DNA from: JBBQYA01 sp031412335
Lineage (GTDB): Bacteria > Bacteroidota > Bacteroidia > Sphingobacteriales > Sphingobacteriaceae
Assembly (NCBI GenBank): GCA_031412335.1
Contig: JANOCT010000008.1
Span: forward strand, 8,163 to 72,162
Direction of reading: 5' to 3'
Length of the DNA: 64,000 nucleotides
Part shown: positions 53,407 to 63,201 of the stretch, piece after piece
Numbering within the stretch: position 1 is the stretch's first letter
Layout: each line of letters opens with the position of its first letter
The notes under the pieces: generated by a model
Seen by the model: the letters and a program-made list of their open reading frames with translations, nothing else
The model's database searches: none
Told to the model about the DNA's origin: nothing
Translations under genes and position numbers: made by a program

Positions 53407-54699
53407 ATGAGTAGAGTTTATATTTTTATTTGGCATTATTTACCTCTTCGAGTTACTTCAAATATTCGTATAAAAGCTTTTTCTGAGGCATTGGCCAAAG
53501 ATTTTGACGAAGTAATTATAGTAACAAGGCAATGGGAAGATGAAGATAATTATGCAAATAAATACTATTCTGAAACCAGTAATAACTCCATTAAATCTAT
53601 AGTTGAGAATAACATTAAAATAATTCAATTGCCGGATAGTGGTAGAATAAGTTTAAAATTAGCTAGATCTTTGCAGTCATTTATAATACTGAAAAAGCTA
53701 TATTATTATTTATATTTTATTCTTTTTAAACGGGAAGTTGCCAATAATTTTTTTGAAGTATTTAAACTTCATGAACATGAAATTATGAATGGCGCTGGTT
53801 TGGAAACTTTCGTAATTTGCTCTGCACCAGTTTTTAATTCGTTTTCAATTGGGCATTATCTTAAAATTAAGTATGGCTATAAATGGGTTGCTGATTACCG
53901 TGATCCATGGAATTTTGATAGTACCAACTTATATCCAGATTCATTTATTTCTAGGATTAAAAAAAGATTAATAAAATCAAAAGAGAGTGTTTATTTGAAA
54001 TCAGCAAATGGAATTTCAGTTGTAGCAAATCATATAAAAAAAAGTATGCCAGCTGAATTTCATGTTAAAACTACTTTAATTTTTAATGGAATTGACAATG
54101 ATATAGATACAAATAGAATAAATAAGTTTCCAAATAAATTTAGAATAGTTTATAGTGGAAAACTTTATAAATCTCAATTGAAAGCAGAACTATTTTTTAT
54201 TTCACTAAAGAAATTTATTGATAAAAATAGCATTAAGCCAGAGAATTTAGAATTAGTTTTTATTGGTTCAATTGCCAATATGGATTTGATTAAAATAATC
54301 GAAAAGTATAAACTAGAGGAATTTGTAAAATGTACTGAATGGGTGGAAAAATCAATAGCATATCAATTTATGTACGAAGCTTCCTGTTTTCTTTATTTGC
54401 CTTTTTATAATCAATCAGAAATTGTAAGTACTAAGCAATACACTTATTTGGGAATGAGAAAGCCAATATTATTGCCTTCTACTATTAATTGTGAGATTTC
54501 AGAAGATTCAAATAAGTTTGAGGCTTGGAGAGTTTTGTTCACGATTGATGAAGTTTACAACGAGATTCATAAGCTGTATTTTAATTTTGTAAATAAAGTG
54601 CATGCAATTATATTTACTTCAAATTCCGATCAAATATCCATGAAAAATTCAGCAGAGAAATTCAGAGAATTTGTAAGTAAAATTCGTTATGAGCGCTAA
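53407..54699 (+). CDS. Glycosyltransferase, GT4-like
   Basis: 430 residues. FIWHYLPLRVTSNIRIKAFSEALAKDFDEVIIVTRQWEDEDN, YGYKWVADYRDPWNF and NGISVVANHIKKSMP with KTTLIFNGIDND are the landmarks of GT-B proteins of this type. C-terminal conservation (IVYSGKLYKSQLKAELFF; SEIVSTKQYTYLGMRKPILLPS) supports activity. One base after the FemAB-like gene; 11-bp overlap with the next gene. Confidence 0.85.
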   Translation: MSRVYIFIWHYLPLRVTSNIRIKAFSEALAKDFDEVIIVTRQWEDEDNYANKYYSETSNNSIKSIVENNIKIIQLPDSGRISLKLARSLQSFIILKKLYYYLYFILFKREVANNFFEVFKLHEHEIMNGAGLETFVICSAPVFNSFSIGHYLKIKYGYKWVADYRDPWNFDSTNLYPDSFISRIKKRLIKSKESVYLKSANGISVVANHIKKSMPAEFHVKTTLIFNGIDNDIDTNRINKFPNKFRIVYSGKLYKSQLKAELFFISLKKFIDKNSIKPENLELVFIGSIANMDLIKIIEKYKLEEFVKCTEWVEKSIAYQFMYEASCFLYLPFYNQSEIVSTKQYTYLGMRKPILLPSTINCEISEDSNKFEAWRVLFTIDEVYNEIHKLYFNFVNKVHAIIFTSNSDQISMKNSAEKFREFVSKIRYER

Positions 54700-55855
54700 A
54701 CGTATTTTAATTATTTCGTATGAATTCTACCCTAAAATTGGCGGAATAAGCTCGTATGTGGAAGAATTATTAAAGGGTTTTAAGTCAATTGAAACTGAAG
54801 TTGTTTTATTGTCATGGGCATATAGATCAAGGTTTTTACCTTATGACCACGATCGAAAAATAATAGAAGATTCACCAATTAAGATAAAACGAATATTTAA
54901 TATATTTCACTATTATTTCGGTTTTTGGCAATTTTTCTTTTTTAATAAAAAGAGCTTAGAAAGTTACGATGCTATTTTATTAGCCGACACAACTGCTGTT
55001 AAATTTGCGATGTACTTTTTTGACGCAGATCTTAGAAAAAAAACCACGATAATATTTCATGGAGGCGAGTTGCAAAGTTTTTATCATAATGTTCAAGGTT
55101 TTAAAAGAAAATTAAGATTTAGACAAAAATTTATTCAGTTATTAAGAGATATCAAGGGAATAATTACGGTTAGTGAATATCATCGCAATCAGTTTGTAAC
55201 CGAATTTCCTTCTTTGTCAACTAAAATTGTCAAAATATATCATGGTATTAACTCATCAGATTTTACCACGTCAGATAAAAATAAAAAATTAAATTTACGT
55301 AAGCATTTGCACTTAAATGCTGATGATTTGGTTTTAATCTCTGCATCTCGATTAATTTTTAATAAGGGTCAGGATTCACTTATTAATTTCTTTTCCAGAC
55401 TTTTAAAATTAAAGCCTAGTTGTACTTTACTAATTGCAGGAGATGGGCCAGAAAAAATTAATTTAGTTAAATTGGTAGGCTCTTTAAACTTATCCTCAAA
55501 AATTAAATTTACAGATGGATTAAGTAGAATCGAATTAATTAAATATTTGAACGCTTCCGATATTTTTGTTCAACTTTCTTCATTGCCTGAAACTTTCGGA
55601 ATGGTCTATATAGAAGCTGCATTATCTTCATTACCTGCTATTGGAATTAATATTGGTGGTGTTTCGGAAGCAATAGAGGATGAAAAATCTGGGTTTTTGA
55701 TCAATCAAGACGATTATGATGGATTTAGAAACGCTGTATTCAAAATAATTCAGGACGAAGAAAATTTAATCGGTCAGTATTCTAGAGAAAGGGCAAAAAA
55801 AGTTTTTAATAATGAAAGGATGGCTAAAGAGACATTTGATTATCTCATTAGATAA
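54689..55855 (+). CDS. Glycosyltransferase family 4
   Basis: 388 residues, GT-B fold. FYPKIGGISSYVEELLKGF near the N-terminus, IIFHGGELQSFYHN, ITVSEYHRNQFV, KIVKIYHGINSSDF and the C-terminal LPETFGMVYIEAALSSLPAIGINIGGVSEAIEDEKSGFLI (EX7E motif) are complete. Its 3' end overlaps the convergent porU2-like gene by 16 bp. Last gene of the cluster. Confidence 0.93.
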   Translation: MSAKRILIISYEFYPKIGGISSYVEELLKGFKSIETEVVLLSWAYRSRFLPYDHDRKIIEDSPIKIKRIFNIFHYYFGFWQFFFFNKKSLESYDAILLADTTAVKFAMYFFDADLRKKTTIIFHGGELQSFYHNVQGFKRKLRFRQKFIQLLRDIKGIITVSEYHRNQFVTEFPSLSTKIVKIYHGINSSDFTTSDKNKKLNLRKHLHLNADDLVLISASRLIFNKGQDSLINFFSRLLKLKPSCTLLIAGDGPEKINLVKLVGSLNLSSKIKFTDGLSRIELIKYLNASDIFVQLSSLPETFGMVYIEAALSSLPAIGINIGGVSEAIEDEKSGFLINQDDYDGFRNAVFKIIQDEENLIGQYSRERAKKVFNNERMAKETFDYLIR

Positions 55856-58800
55856 ATTTTTCCGATATCCTTTTTAAAATATTTATCTCCTGATGTTTTT
55901 CGATCTTTTATGCTATTGTTTCCAATTCTAGAAGTTACTTTATAAAAATAGACTCCGTTAGCTAATTTATCACCAAACTGGTCAGTGCCATCCCAAGTAA
56001 AGTCAGATATGTTGTTGCCTATTCTTAATAAACCCAGTTCATTTCTGTTAATTTCTCGCACTACTTTTCCGCTAACAGTCATAATTTGAATCTTTAAATC
56101 ATCTGGAATTTCACTACCTGTGAGCGTAAATACAAATTTCATTTTAGTAGAAAAAGGATTTGGATAAGGATAAAAATTACTGATACTTGATTCATTAATT
56201 ACTTCAAAACCAATTTCGTATTCATTATTTGGCAATCGGTTATTTGAAGCATCTTTGTTTATTACTTTCAAAAAGTAAATTCCATCTTTAGTAAACGTGG
56301 GTTTGTATTCTACACTTGCTTCATTTTTATTACTACCACTTTTAGCAGGAATAAAATTTAGAGAAGAATTATTTGTATAGTTTATTTTGTTAAAAATATC
56401 AGATCCTGGCTCTTTTAGAAATAATTCAATACTGCTCGTGTCGTTTAATAATCTGTATTTATTTTCGTCTATTGAGGTAATAGAAATAAACGGAGTTGGC
56501 GAAACTATTTCATTGTTCAACAATCGTTTACCATCAAAAAATACATTGAGTAATGGATTTACTTTATCAGAGTTTACTGTTATATTTTTTTGAATAAAAT
56601 TATTATAACCTGCGAAATCTCTTTTGTTTAAGGGTTGAGCTGAAAGATTGATTCTATTTTTCCCTGAATAGTTTATAGTAGAAATTTTAGATTCATAAAA
56701 TACTTTTCCATTTACAGCAACCGAGCCAATTCTTTTTTCAGGTAAAATATATGCTTGATTATTTTTGTCGGTAAGGGACAATAACAAGGAAACAGAATCT
56801 GTAGGCTCATTTCCTAAATTTTGATATGCTATTTTTATTTTAATTGAGTCACCTTCTTCCAAATTTTCATTATAAAAAACATAGTCCAAATCAGGATTAA
56901 ATGATCCTTCGGGGTAACCTTTGAATTCAAATTTTGTTGAGTTAATGATAGGAACCGTTCGTTGTTCAATATCTCGGCAATAAATCCAAAGTTTTAAATA
57001 AGGGTAAATTGATGCATCAATATTGGCTAAAGAAATCTGATCGGTTTGACTGCTATCTACTAATCTTTTTTCTACACCGTCATCTCGAATTCCTATAACA
57101 CCTACCCATACAGAATCTTTGCCTGTTTTCTTAACATCTATTGTTGCTTTCGACCATGAAATAGCTGGTCCGATTTTTTCGGAATAAATACTTCCTCGAT
57201 CTGTTACAGATTTTTGTTTTACTGCAATGTCAATTATCGATTTTATTGCTGTAGTTCCAGATCCAATGCTATCGGCGAAATATTCTTCAGCTGAACCAAT
57301 AGGTGAACCTTTTTTGCCAAATATTGCATATGGTTGTTGTTTTCCCAATGTTCTGATACCACCACTTCCAATTGATTCAAATGCTTGATAAACAGATTCT
57401 GGAAAAGCTGGGGCGTCTAAATTATACCCATTAAAAGCATAAACATAATATCCTTGAGGAACAGAATTAATGTAAAACAACATGGAATCTTTGATGGCTG
57501 AATTTCGCAAATCAAAATAAAAACAACCACTTAGTTTTTCATTGGTTGAGCTATTATTCGATAATGGACTATATTGACTTGGGTATGTAAATCGTTTAAA
57601 AGAAACAGGATCAACTGCTAAAAAAAATATTCCATTCCAAGTATTTGTTGTTAAAAATACTGGTCGGCTTCCATTGATTCTAAGTCCCCTAATTCCTAAT
57701 GTACTTGAAGCAGCAGAATCACCACCAGTTAAAATACTTACGCCTTCAAAATTATCAACAAACTTAAATTCATTTTTTAACGAATCAATTTCAATATTCA
57801 CAAACCCTGCATTTGATAATTGATCAAATTTTGATTGAGCCCAACCGTTTGGAGAACTTTTTTTGTATGTAAATTGACTTTTTTCCCAACTACCTCCTTC
57901 TGAGTCAGGAACGTTTAATTTTGACCTCCAATAATAAACTTTATTTTCATCCGGTTTAAAATCTGGTCGGTAAATTAAAGTACTTCTTGCAGCAATTGGT
58001 CCGTATTTTTTAACAAATCCACTATTAAAATTATTAACTGTATCAATTTCAATTAAATATTCAGAAGCACCAATAAATAAGTTATTAGATTGAATAATAA
58101 GTTTTAAGGTATCTTCAAAAGCTATTGCATTTTTTCGTGGATAAATTAAATTAATTCCATTGGCAGGTACAACTATGTTTTTGGATATTTTATTATTTAA
58201 TTCATTGCTTTCGCTAAATTCATTTGTCGCATCAACAAAAACTTCAAAAATATTTGACCCTTTTGTTTTCAAGTCATTTGATTTAATTAAATAATAGATC
58301 GTATCATTAAAAAACACAGGCTTGAATTTTTTAATACCAAGGTCAATTGGAGTGGTGCTTCCTTCAAGAGTTCTTTTAACACCAACAGTAATTGAGTCTG
58401 ATGGAGCCTTACCCAGATTTTGTACCGGAATAACTAAATAAAATGAATCACTTGTTGCTGAAAAGTTTTCTGGAGAAATAAAAAGTTGTGATTCATTAAC
58501 TGCATAATCAGGTAGTGTAGGGCTATAAAATTTTATTGCAGGGTCGCCCTGATAAAAATATTGTCTAGCATGTAATACTCTTTTTTTGTCAGCTTCTTTA
58601 CCAGTGGTATATTCTTTTAAATTTTGTTTGATAATTTTCCCAATCGATTCTCCGTATAATTTTTGAAAACTATTTTTATAAAATGCATCAGTAAATGGAT
58701 CAAGATAATTGGAATATCCTAAATCAGAAGTTCCCAACCAAGCAATTGCACCTTTTGCAGGCGTTAGGATATAATCTTCGCCTAACGATCTGGAAGGGGT

Positions 58801-60825
58801 ATTTGGATTTCCGACCGAACAACCATTCATTAAATAAACCCCATATTTACCGGTGTTAGATAGTTCTGACGGTTTTCCAAAATCTACAGCTACTCCTTGT
58901 CCTGCACCGTGACCGAAATAGCTGAATAAAGAAATTCCTTCGTTTGCCTTATTTATTAATGACTGTTTTAAATCAATGGTAATTGGCTCATTTACTTTCT
59001 TGTCAAAATCAGCAACTTTTCCTCCAAAAAATTGACCTTCTACTGTTCTTTGATATTTTAAATTATGAGATTTAAATGATTGATATTCAGCTTGATTTTG
59101 CCCTCCTGTTAAATGTATTAATTTTTTTCTCCAAATTTCATCACCTGTATTTTCATATATTTTCAATTTATCAAGATAGGCAATAACTTCAGTATCATTA
59201 TTCGCAGCAATTCGTCCGGTTGCAATACCTGGCTCTAATGATATCGTATTAAACCCTGTAGAATATAAATTATCAGATGGAGGTACACCCAATGAAGGAA
59301 CTAAATCTGAATTAAAATCTACTATAGCCCTAGATTGACCTGTAATATGTTGCTCTCCTTTACCTAACAACAATAGATATTCTGGTTTAAAAGGTGCATT
59401 TTGAATCATATCCTGTAAAAATCTTCTTACTGCCATCGGATGATGCCGCCCACCAGTATAAATTGTATAAAGATCTTCAGTGTATACTAGTAAGGTATTT
59501 AGACCCTGCAATTCTCTATATCGTTCATAATCTTCAGCACTGTTTTTCAATTTTTTGGATGAGACAATCAAAAACTTAAAGTCTGCATTTGCAACATCAA
59601 TAAAAGGAATTGATACAGAAGCTATTGTAGGAATTGAAAATAGACTTTCATCAACAATCAGTAATTCACGATTGCTACTTTGCTCTGGTAGATTTACATC
59701 TATATTTGATCCATTTAATACTCCTTGAATTCTATAATTTTTAGTTAAATCATATAATAAAGGATTACTGCCAGTAAAGTCTTTGAATTGTAAATGGCTG
59801 AAACCAGAAACTGGAGATGCTGAAAATTTAAATAAAAACGAATTGGAACTGATAGAAAACCCTCTTGGGTATGTTAATTTTGCAATAGCAACAGAGTTGA
59901 AATCTGTTAAATACCCTTTATCATCAATTACAGACAATCTAAAATCCGTTAAATTATTTCCTAATTCTGATGCAAGTAAGTCAAACCGAGAGCGAGTTGT
60001 TTGATAACCTTTAGCAGTATATTCTTCTTTTTGAATAAAGTTTACACCATCATTACTTACTTCAATTTTTACATGATGATTTAAGGCTTCTGGATTTCCA
60101 GTTGATGCACTTCGACCAATACTGATTAATTCCATAAAAGGAATAGTACCATTATTTATAAAATCTTTACTGGATATACTACTTCTAACTGATGTAATGT
60201 TTGCTGCATCTTTTTTACCAAAAGCGGTACTTACATAACCTTCTCCTTCTGTATATTCAGAAAGTACTGAACTATAGCTGTCTATACTTGCACCTCTAAA
60301 ATATTCATCTGCAAAATAAACCACCTCTTCATGTTGAAAACTGGTTTCAGATGGCTGGGTAAAATCTACATTAGAATAGGTTTGAAAACGTTTTCCAATT
60401 GCACCAGATTTAGAATAAGTCAAATAATAATATGATGTATCATTATATAAACTGTAAAAAGGATTTACTTGAAAAGAGGTATCACCACTGCCAAATGCTA
60501 AATCTGAATATAAAGATTGATCTAGTTTTGCATCGTTCTTTTTTCCGTAAAACTCAATAAAATCAAATGCTTGTCCATTTAGGCCTTGAATATGAAGGGC
60601 TTGTTCTTTTCCGTTTAAAAACAATTGCAAATTGATAGGATTTGCAGTGGCCAAAGGCAATCCAACAGAATTTAAAAGAGTAGATGGAAGTCTGAAGACA
60701 CCATTATTTGCAATTTTAACGACAAAATATTGCTGTCCAGGTACAAGCCATTCTTTGCCATAAGGCTGAGAAAAACTATTAAGAAAACTAAAGATTGCAA
60801 CTACAAGAAGTAAAAGTTTACGCAT
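55840..60825 (-). CDS. PorU2-type protein, C25 (gingipain-fold) sortase-like
   Basis: 1661 residues. Signal peptide about 1-19 (MRKLLLLVVAIFSFLNSFS). The gingipain domain includes GKGEQHITGQ, and the catalytic dyad is His639 (YFGHGAGQG) and Cys669 (MNGCSVGNPNTPSRSLGEDY). CARDB-like beta domains follow, and the end (YPYPNPFSTKMKFVFTLTG ... FTWDGTDQFGDKLANGVYFYKV) is a T9SS sorting-type Ig domain. PorU, the known sortase, is shorter (about 1150 residues); this longer form is what databases call PorU2. Whether it attaches cargo or is a surface protease is unknown. A -7 element lies at 60842-60849. Confidence 0.88.
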   Translation of the reverse strand: MRKLLLLVVAIFSFLNSFSQPYGKEWLVPGQQYFVVKIANNGVFRLPSTLLNSVGLPLATANPINLQLFLNGKEQALHIQGLNGQAFDFIEFYGKKNDAKLDQSLYSDLAFGSGDTSFQVNPFYSLYNDTSYYYLTYSKSGAIGKRFQTYSNVDFTQPSETSFQHEEVVYFADEYFRGASIDSYSSVLSEYTEGEGYVSTAFGKKDAANITSVRSSISSKDFINNGTIPFMELISIGRSASTGNPEALNHHVKIEVSNDGVNFIQKEEYTAKGYQTTRSRFDLLASELGNNLTDFRLSVIDDKGYLTDFNSVAIAKLTYPRGFSISSNSFLFKFSASPVSGFSHLQFKDFTGSNPLLYDLTKNYRIQGVLNGSNIDVNLPEQSSNRELLIVDESLFSIPTIASVSIPFIDVANADFKFLIVSSKKLKNSAEDYERYRELQGLNTLLVYTEDLYTIYTGGRHHPMAVRRFLQDMIQNAPFKPEYLLLLGKGEQHITGQSRAIVDFNSDLVPSLGVPPSDNLYSTGFNTISLEPGIATGRIAANNDTEVIAYLDKLKIYENTGDEIWRKKLIHLTGGQNQAEYQSFKSHNLKYQRTVEGQFFGGKVADFDKKVNEPITIDLKQSLINKANEGISLFSYFGHGAGQGVAVDFGKPSELSNTGKYGVYLMNGCSVGNPNTPSRSLGEDYILTPAKGAIAWLGTSDLGYSNYLDPFTDAFYKNSFQKLYGESIGKIIKQNLKEYTTGKEADKKRVLHARQYFYQGDPAIKFYSPTLPDYAVNESQLFISPENFSATSDSFYLVIPVQNLGKAPSDSITVGVKRTLEGSTTPIDLGIKKFKPVFFNDTIYYLIKSNDLKTKGSNIFEVFVDATNEFSESNELNNKISKNIVVPANGINLIYPRKNAIAFEDTLKLIIQSNNLFIGASEYLIEIDTVNNFNSGFVKKYGPIAARSTLIYRPDFKPDENKVYYWRSKLNVPDSEGGSWEKSQFTYKKSSPNGWAQSKFDQLSNAGFVNIEIDSLKNEFKFVDNFEGVSILTGGDSAASSTLGIRGLRINGSRPVFLTTNTWNGIFFLAVDPVSFKRFTYPSQYSPLSNNSSTNEKLSGCFYFDLRNSAIKDSMLFYINSVPQGYYVYAFNGYNLDAPAFPESVYQAFESIGSGGIRTLGKQQPYAIFGKKGSPIGSAEEYFADSIGSGTTAIKSIIDIAVKQKSVTDRGSIYSEKIGPAISWSKATIDVKKTGKDSVWVGVIGIRDDGVEKRLVDSSQTDQISLANIDASIYPYLKLWIYCRDIEQRTVPIINSTKFEFKGYPEGSFNPDLDYVFYNENLEEGDSIKIKIAYQNLGNEPTDSVSLLLSLTDKNNQAYILPEKRIGSVAVNGKVFYESKISTINYSGKNRINLSAQPLNKRDFAGYNNFIQKNITVNSDKVNPLLNVFFDGKRLLNNEIVSPTPFISITSIDENKYRLLNDTSSIELFLKEPGSDIFNKINYTNNSSLNFIPAKSGSNKNEASVEYKPTFTKDGIYFLKVINKDASNNRLPNNEYEIGFEVINESSISNFYPYPNPFSTKMKFVFTLTGSEIPDDLKIQIMTVSGKVVREINRNELGLLRIGNNISDFTWDGTDQFGDKLANGVYFYKVTSRIGNNSIKDRKTSGDKYFKKDIGKIYLMR

Positions 60826-60841
60826 TTGATATATAGAAACA

Positions 60842-60849
60842 CAAAAATA
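60842..60849 (-). promoter_or_regulatory. -7 element of the PorU2-type gene
   Basis: Minus-strand TATTTTTG, a match to TAnnTTTG, 16 bases before the ATG at 60825. A -33 TTG at the usual spacing is not seen. Confidence 0.45.
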
Positions 60850-60946
60850 ATATAATCTATCAACCTTTTACAGATACTTAAAAGGTAATGTTACGGTTGT
60901 CAACTGAAACATTTAAAAGCAGGCTTTATTATCAGCTAAACCTTAT

Positions 60947-60954
60947 TACTTTTG
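60947..60954 (+). promoter_or_regulatory. -7 element of purL
   Basis: TACTTTTG, a TAnnTTTG match, 15 bases before the ATG at 60970. It includes the TTG at 60952 that could be taken as a start, supporting the ATG instead. Confidence 0.5.
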
Positions 60955-60969
60955 TTCAAAACCAAACAA

Positions 60970-63189
60970 ATGATAGATAAGGAGAAGGTAAGTGTAGAAA
61001 CTGCAAAGAAATTAGGCTTGCTTGAGTCAGAATTTGAAAAAATCATTCTTATTTTAGGTCGTACGCCCAATTTTACCGAGCTAAGCATTTTCTCAGTAAT
61101 GTGGTCGGAGCATTGTTCGTATAAGAATTCAATAACCTGGCTAAAAACATTACCGAAAGATAGCAGCCGAATGCTTGCAAAAGCTGGTGAAGAAAATGCT
61201 GGAATGGTAGATATTGGTGATGGTCTAGCATGTGTTTTTAAGATTGAATCACATAATCATCCATCTGCTTTGGAACCTTATCAAGGTGCTGCAACAGGTG
61301 TTGGAGGTATAAATCGCGATATTTTCACGATGGGAGCAAGACCAATTGCTCAATTAAATTCTTTGAGATTTGGAAATCCGGCAAGTGCTAGAACTCAATG
61401 GTTGGTAAAAGGAGTAGTGAAAGGTATTGGCGATTATGGAAATGCTTTTGGGATTCCAACAGTTGGAGGGGAAGTTTTTTTCGACGATTGTTACGCAATT
61501 AATCCATTAGTAAATGCCATGTCGGCAGGTATTGTAGAAAATGGAAAAACCGTTTCAGCCACCAGTTATGGGGTTGGAAATCCCGTTTTCATTGTTGGTT
61601 CTGCAACTGGGAAAGATGGAATCCATGGAGCTGCATTTGCATCCAAGGATATCTCTGAAAATTCTATTGATGATTTGCCTGCAGTACAAGTAGGTGATCC
61701 TTTTCAGGAGAAACTATTGCTTGAAGCAACGCTTGAATTGATTGAAACCGGAGCAATTATAGGAATGCAAGACATGGGAGCAGCCGGAATTATTTGTTCT
61801 AATTCAGAAATGTCGGCAAAAGGTGAGCACGGAATGATAATTTATTTAGATAAAGTTCCGATGCGACAAGCCAATATGGTTCCGTTCGAAATTCTTTTAT
61901 CCGAATCGCAAGAGCGTATGCTGATAGTCGTAAAAAAAGGTCAGGAAGCTTTAATTCAAAAAGTTTTTGACAAATGGGATTTGAATTGTGCCGAAATAGG
62001 AGTGGTAACAGACACCAAACGGTTAGAATATTTTATGAATGGTGAATTGGTTGCCGATGTTCCTGCTGATGATTTAGTTTTAGGTGGAGGCGCTCCTATT
62101 TATGAACGCGAATATTCTGAACCAGCTTATTTTAAAGAAAATCAGAAATTTTCAATAGATTCAATTAAACAACCTGATAATTTGAAGGAAGTTGCTGATT
62201 TTTTAACTAATCACCCAAATATTGCCTCTAAAAAATGGATTACACAACAATATGATTCTATGGTTGGCACAGTAAATTTGACAACAAATAAACCTGCAGA
62301 TGCAGCAATTGTATCCATAAAGCAAAATAATAAAGCATTGGCGCTTACAATTGATTGTAATTCAAGATATGTACACGCAGATCCAGAAAAAGGTACGGCC
62401 ATTGCCGTTGCCGAAGCAGCCAGAAATATTGTTTGTGCTGGTGGCGAGCCATTAGCCGTTACTAATTGTTTGAATTTTGGAAACCCGTATAATCCGGAAG
62501 TTTACTGGCAATTTGTAGGTGCTATTAAAGGAATGGGTAAAGCTTGCAAAGCATTTAATACACCTGTCACAGGTGGTAATGTTAGTTTTTATAATCAATC
62601 TACCGATGATGGACCGGTTTTTCCGACACCTACTATTGGTATGTTAGGTTTGCTTGAGAGCAGAGAGACTTTTACAACACTTGATTTTAAAAACGAGGGA
62701 GACTTAATTTATCTAATAGGAAATTCAGTAAATGATATTTCTTCATCAGAGTATCTATATTCTTTTCATAAAGTAAAAGGATCTCCAGCTCCACATTTTG
62801 AGATGGAAGAAGAAATCTTGGTTCAAAAATGTATAACTGATTTAATTAAAAATAAATTAATTGAATCTGCTCATGATGTTTCTGATGGTGGTTTATACAT
62901 CACTTTGCTTGAATCTGCTATGCACAGGAGTTTAGGTTTTACAATTGAATCAGATGTAAATGTCAGAAAAGATTCATTTTTGTTTGGTGAAGCACAAAGT
63001 AGGGTAGTTGTTTCAGTTTCACCAAATAAAAAAGCGGAAGTGGAAAATATGTTGCATAAACTAAAATGTAATTTTAGCTTACTAGGTATCGTATCTTTTG
63101 GCGTTTTATTAATTGATGATGAAGACTTTGGAACTGCTGAAGAGTCTTCAGTATTATACAATACAGCACTTGATCCATATTTAGTGTAA
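60970..63189 (+). CDS. purL: Phosphoribosylformylglycinamidine synthase subunit PurL
   Basis: 739 residues from the ATG at 60970 (MIDKEKVSVETAKKLGLLE). The short PurL form used with PurQ and PurS. ELSIFSVMWSEHCSYKNS, FKIESHNHPSALEPYQGAATGVGGI, GMQDMGAAGIICSNSEM and the second-half NCLNFGNPYNPEVYWQF and TPVTGGNVSFYN are the catalytic and ATP-binding segments. It makes FGAM from FGAR and glutamine-derived ammonia. Divergent from the PorU2-type gene over 144 bp. Confidence 0.97.
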   Translation: MIDKEKVSVETAKKLGLLESEFEKIILILGRTPNFTELSIFSVMWSEHCSYKNSITWLKTLPKDSSRMLAKAGEENAGMVDIGDGLACVFKIESHNHPSALEPYQGAATGVGGINRDIFTMGARPIAQLNSLRFGNPASARTQWLVKGVVKGIGDYGNAFGIPTVGGEVFFDDCYAINPLVNAMSAGIVENGKTVSATSYGVGNPVFIVGSATGKDGIHGAAFASKDISENSIDDLPAVQVGDPFQEKLLLEATLELIETGAIIGMQDMGAAGIICSNSEMSAKGEHGMIIYLDKVPMRQANMVPFEILLSESQERMLIVVKKGQEALIQKVFDKWDLNCAEIGVVTDTKRLEYFMNGELVADVPADDLVLGGGAPIYEREYSEPAYFKENQKFSIDSIKQPDNLKEVADFLTNHPNIASKKWITQQYDSMVGTVNLTTNKPADAAIVSIKQNNKALALTIDCNSRYVHADPEKGTAIAVAEAARNIVCAGGEPLAVTNCLNFGNPYNPEVYWQFVGAIKGMGKACKAFNTPVTGGNVSFYNQSTDDGPVFPTPTIGMLGLLESRETFTTLDFKNEGDLIYLIGNSVNDISSSEYLYSFHKVKGSPAPHFEMEEEILVQKCITDLIKNKLIESAHDVSDGGLYITLLESAMHRSLGFTIESDVNVRKDSFLFGEAQSRVVVSVSPNKKAEVENMLHKLKCNFSLLGIVSFGVLLIDDEDFGTAEESSVLYNTALDPYLV

Positions 63190-63201
63190 ATCGATTTAAT
63201 A

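Noticed and set aside
60952..60969. TTG start for purL six codons upstream of the ATG
   Set aside because: The TTG is part of a TACTTTTG promoter element, and PurL homologues begin near the ATG.
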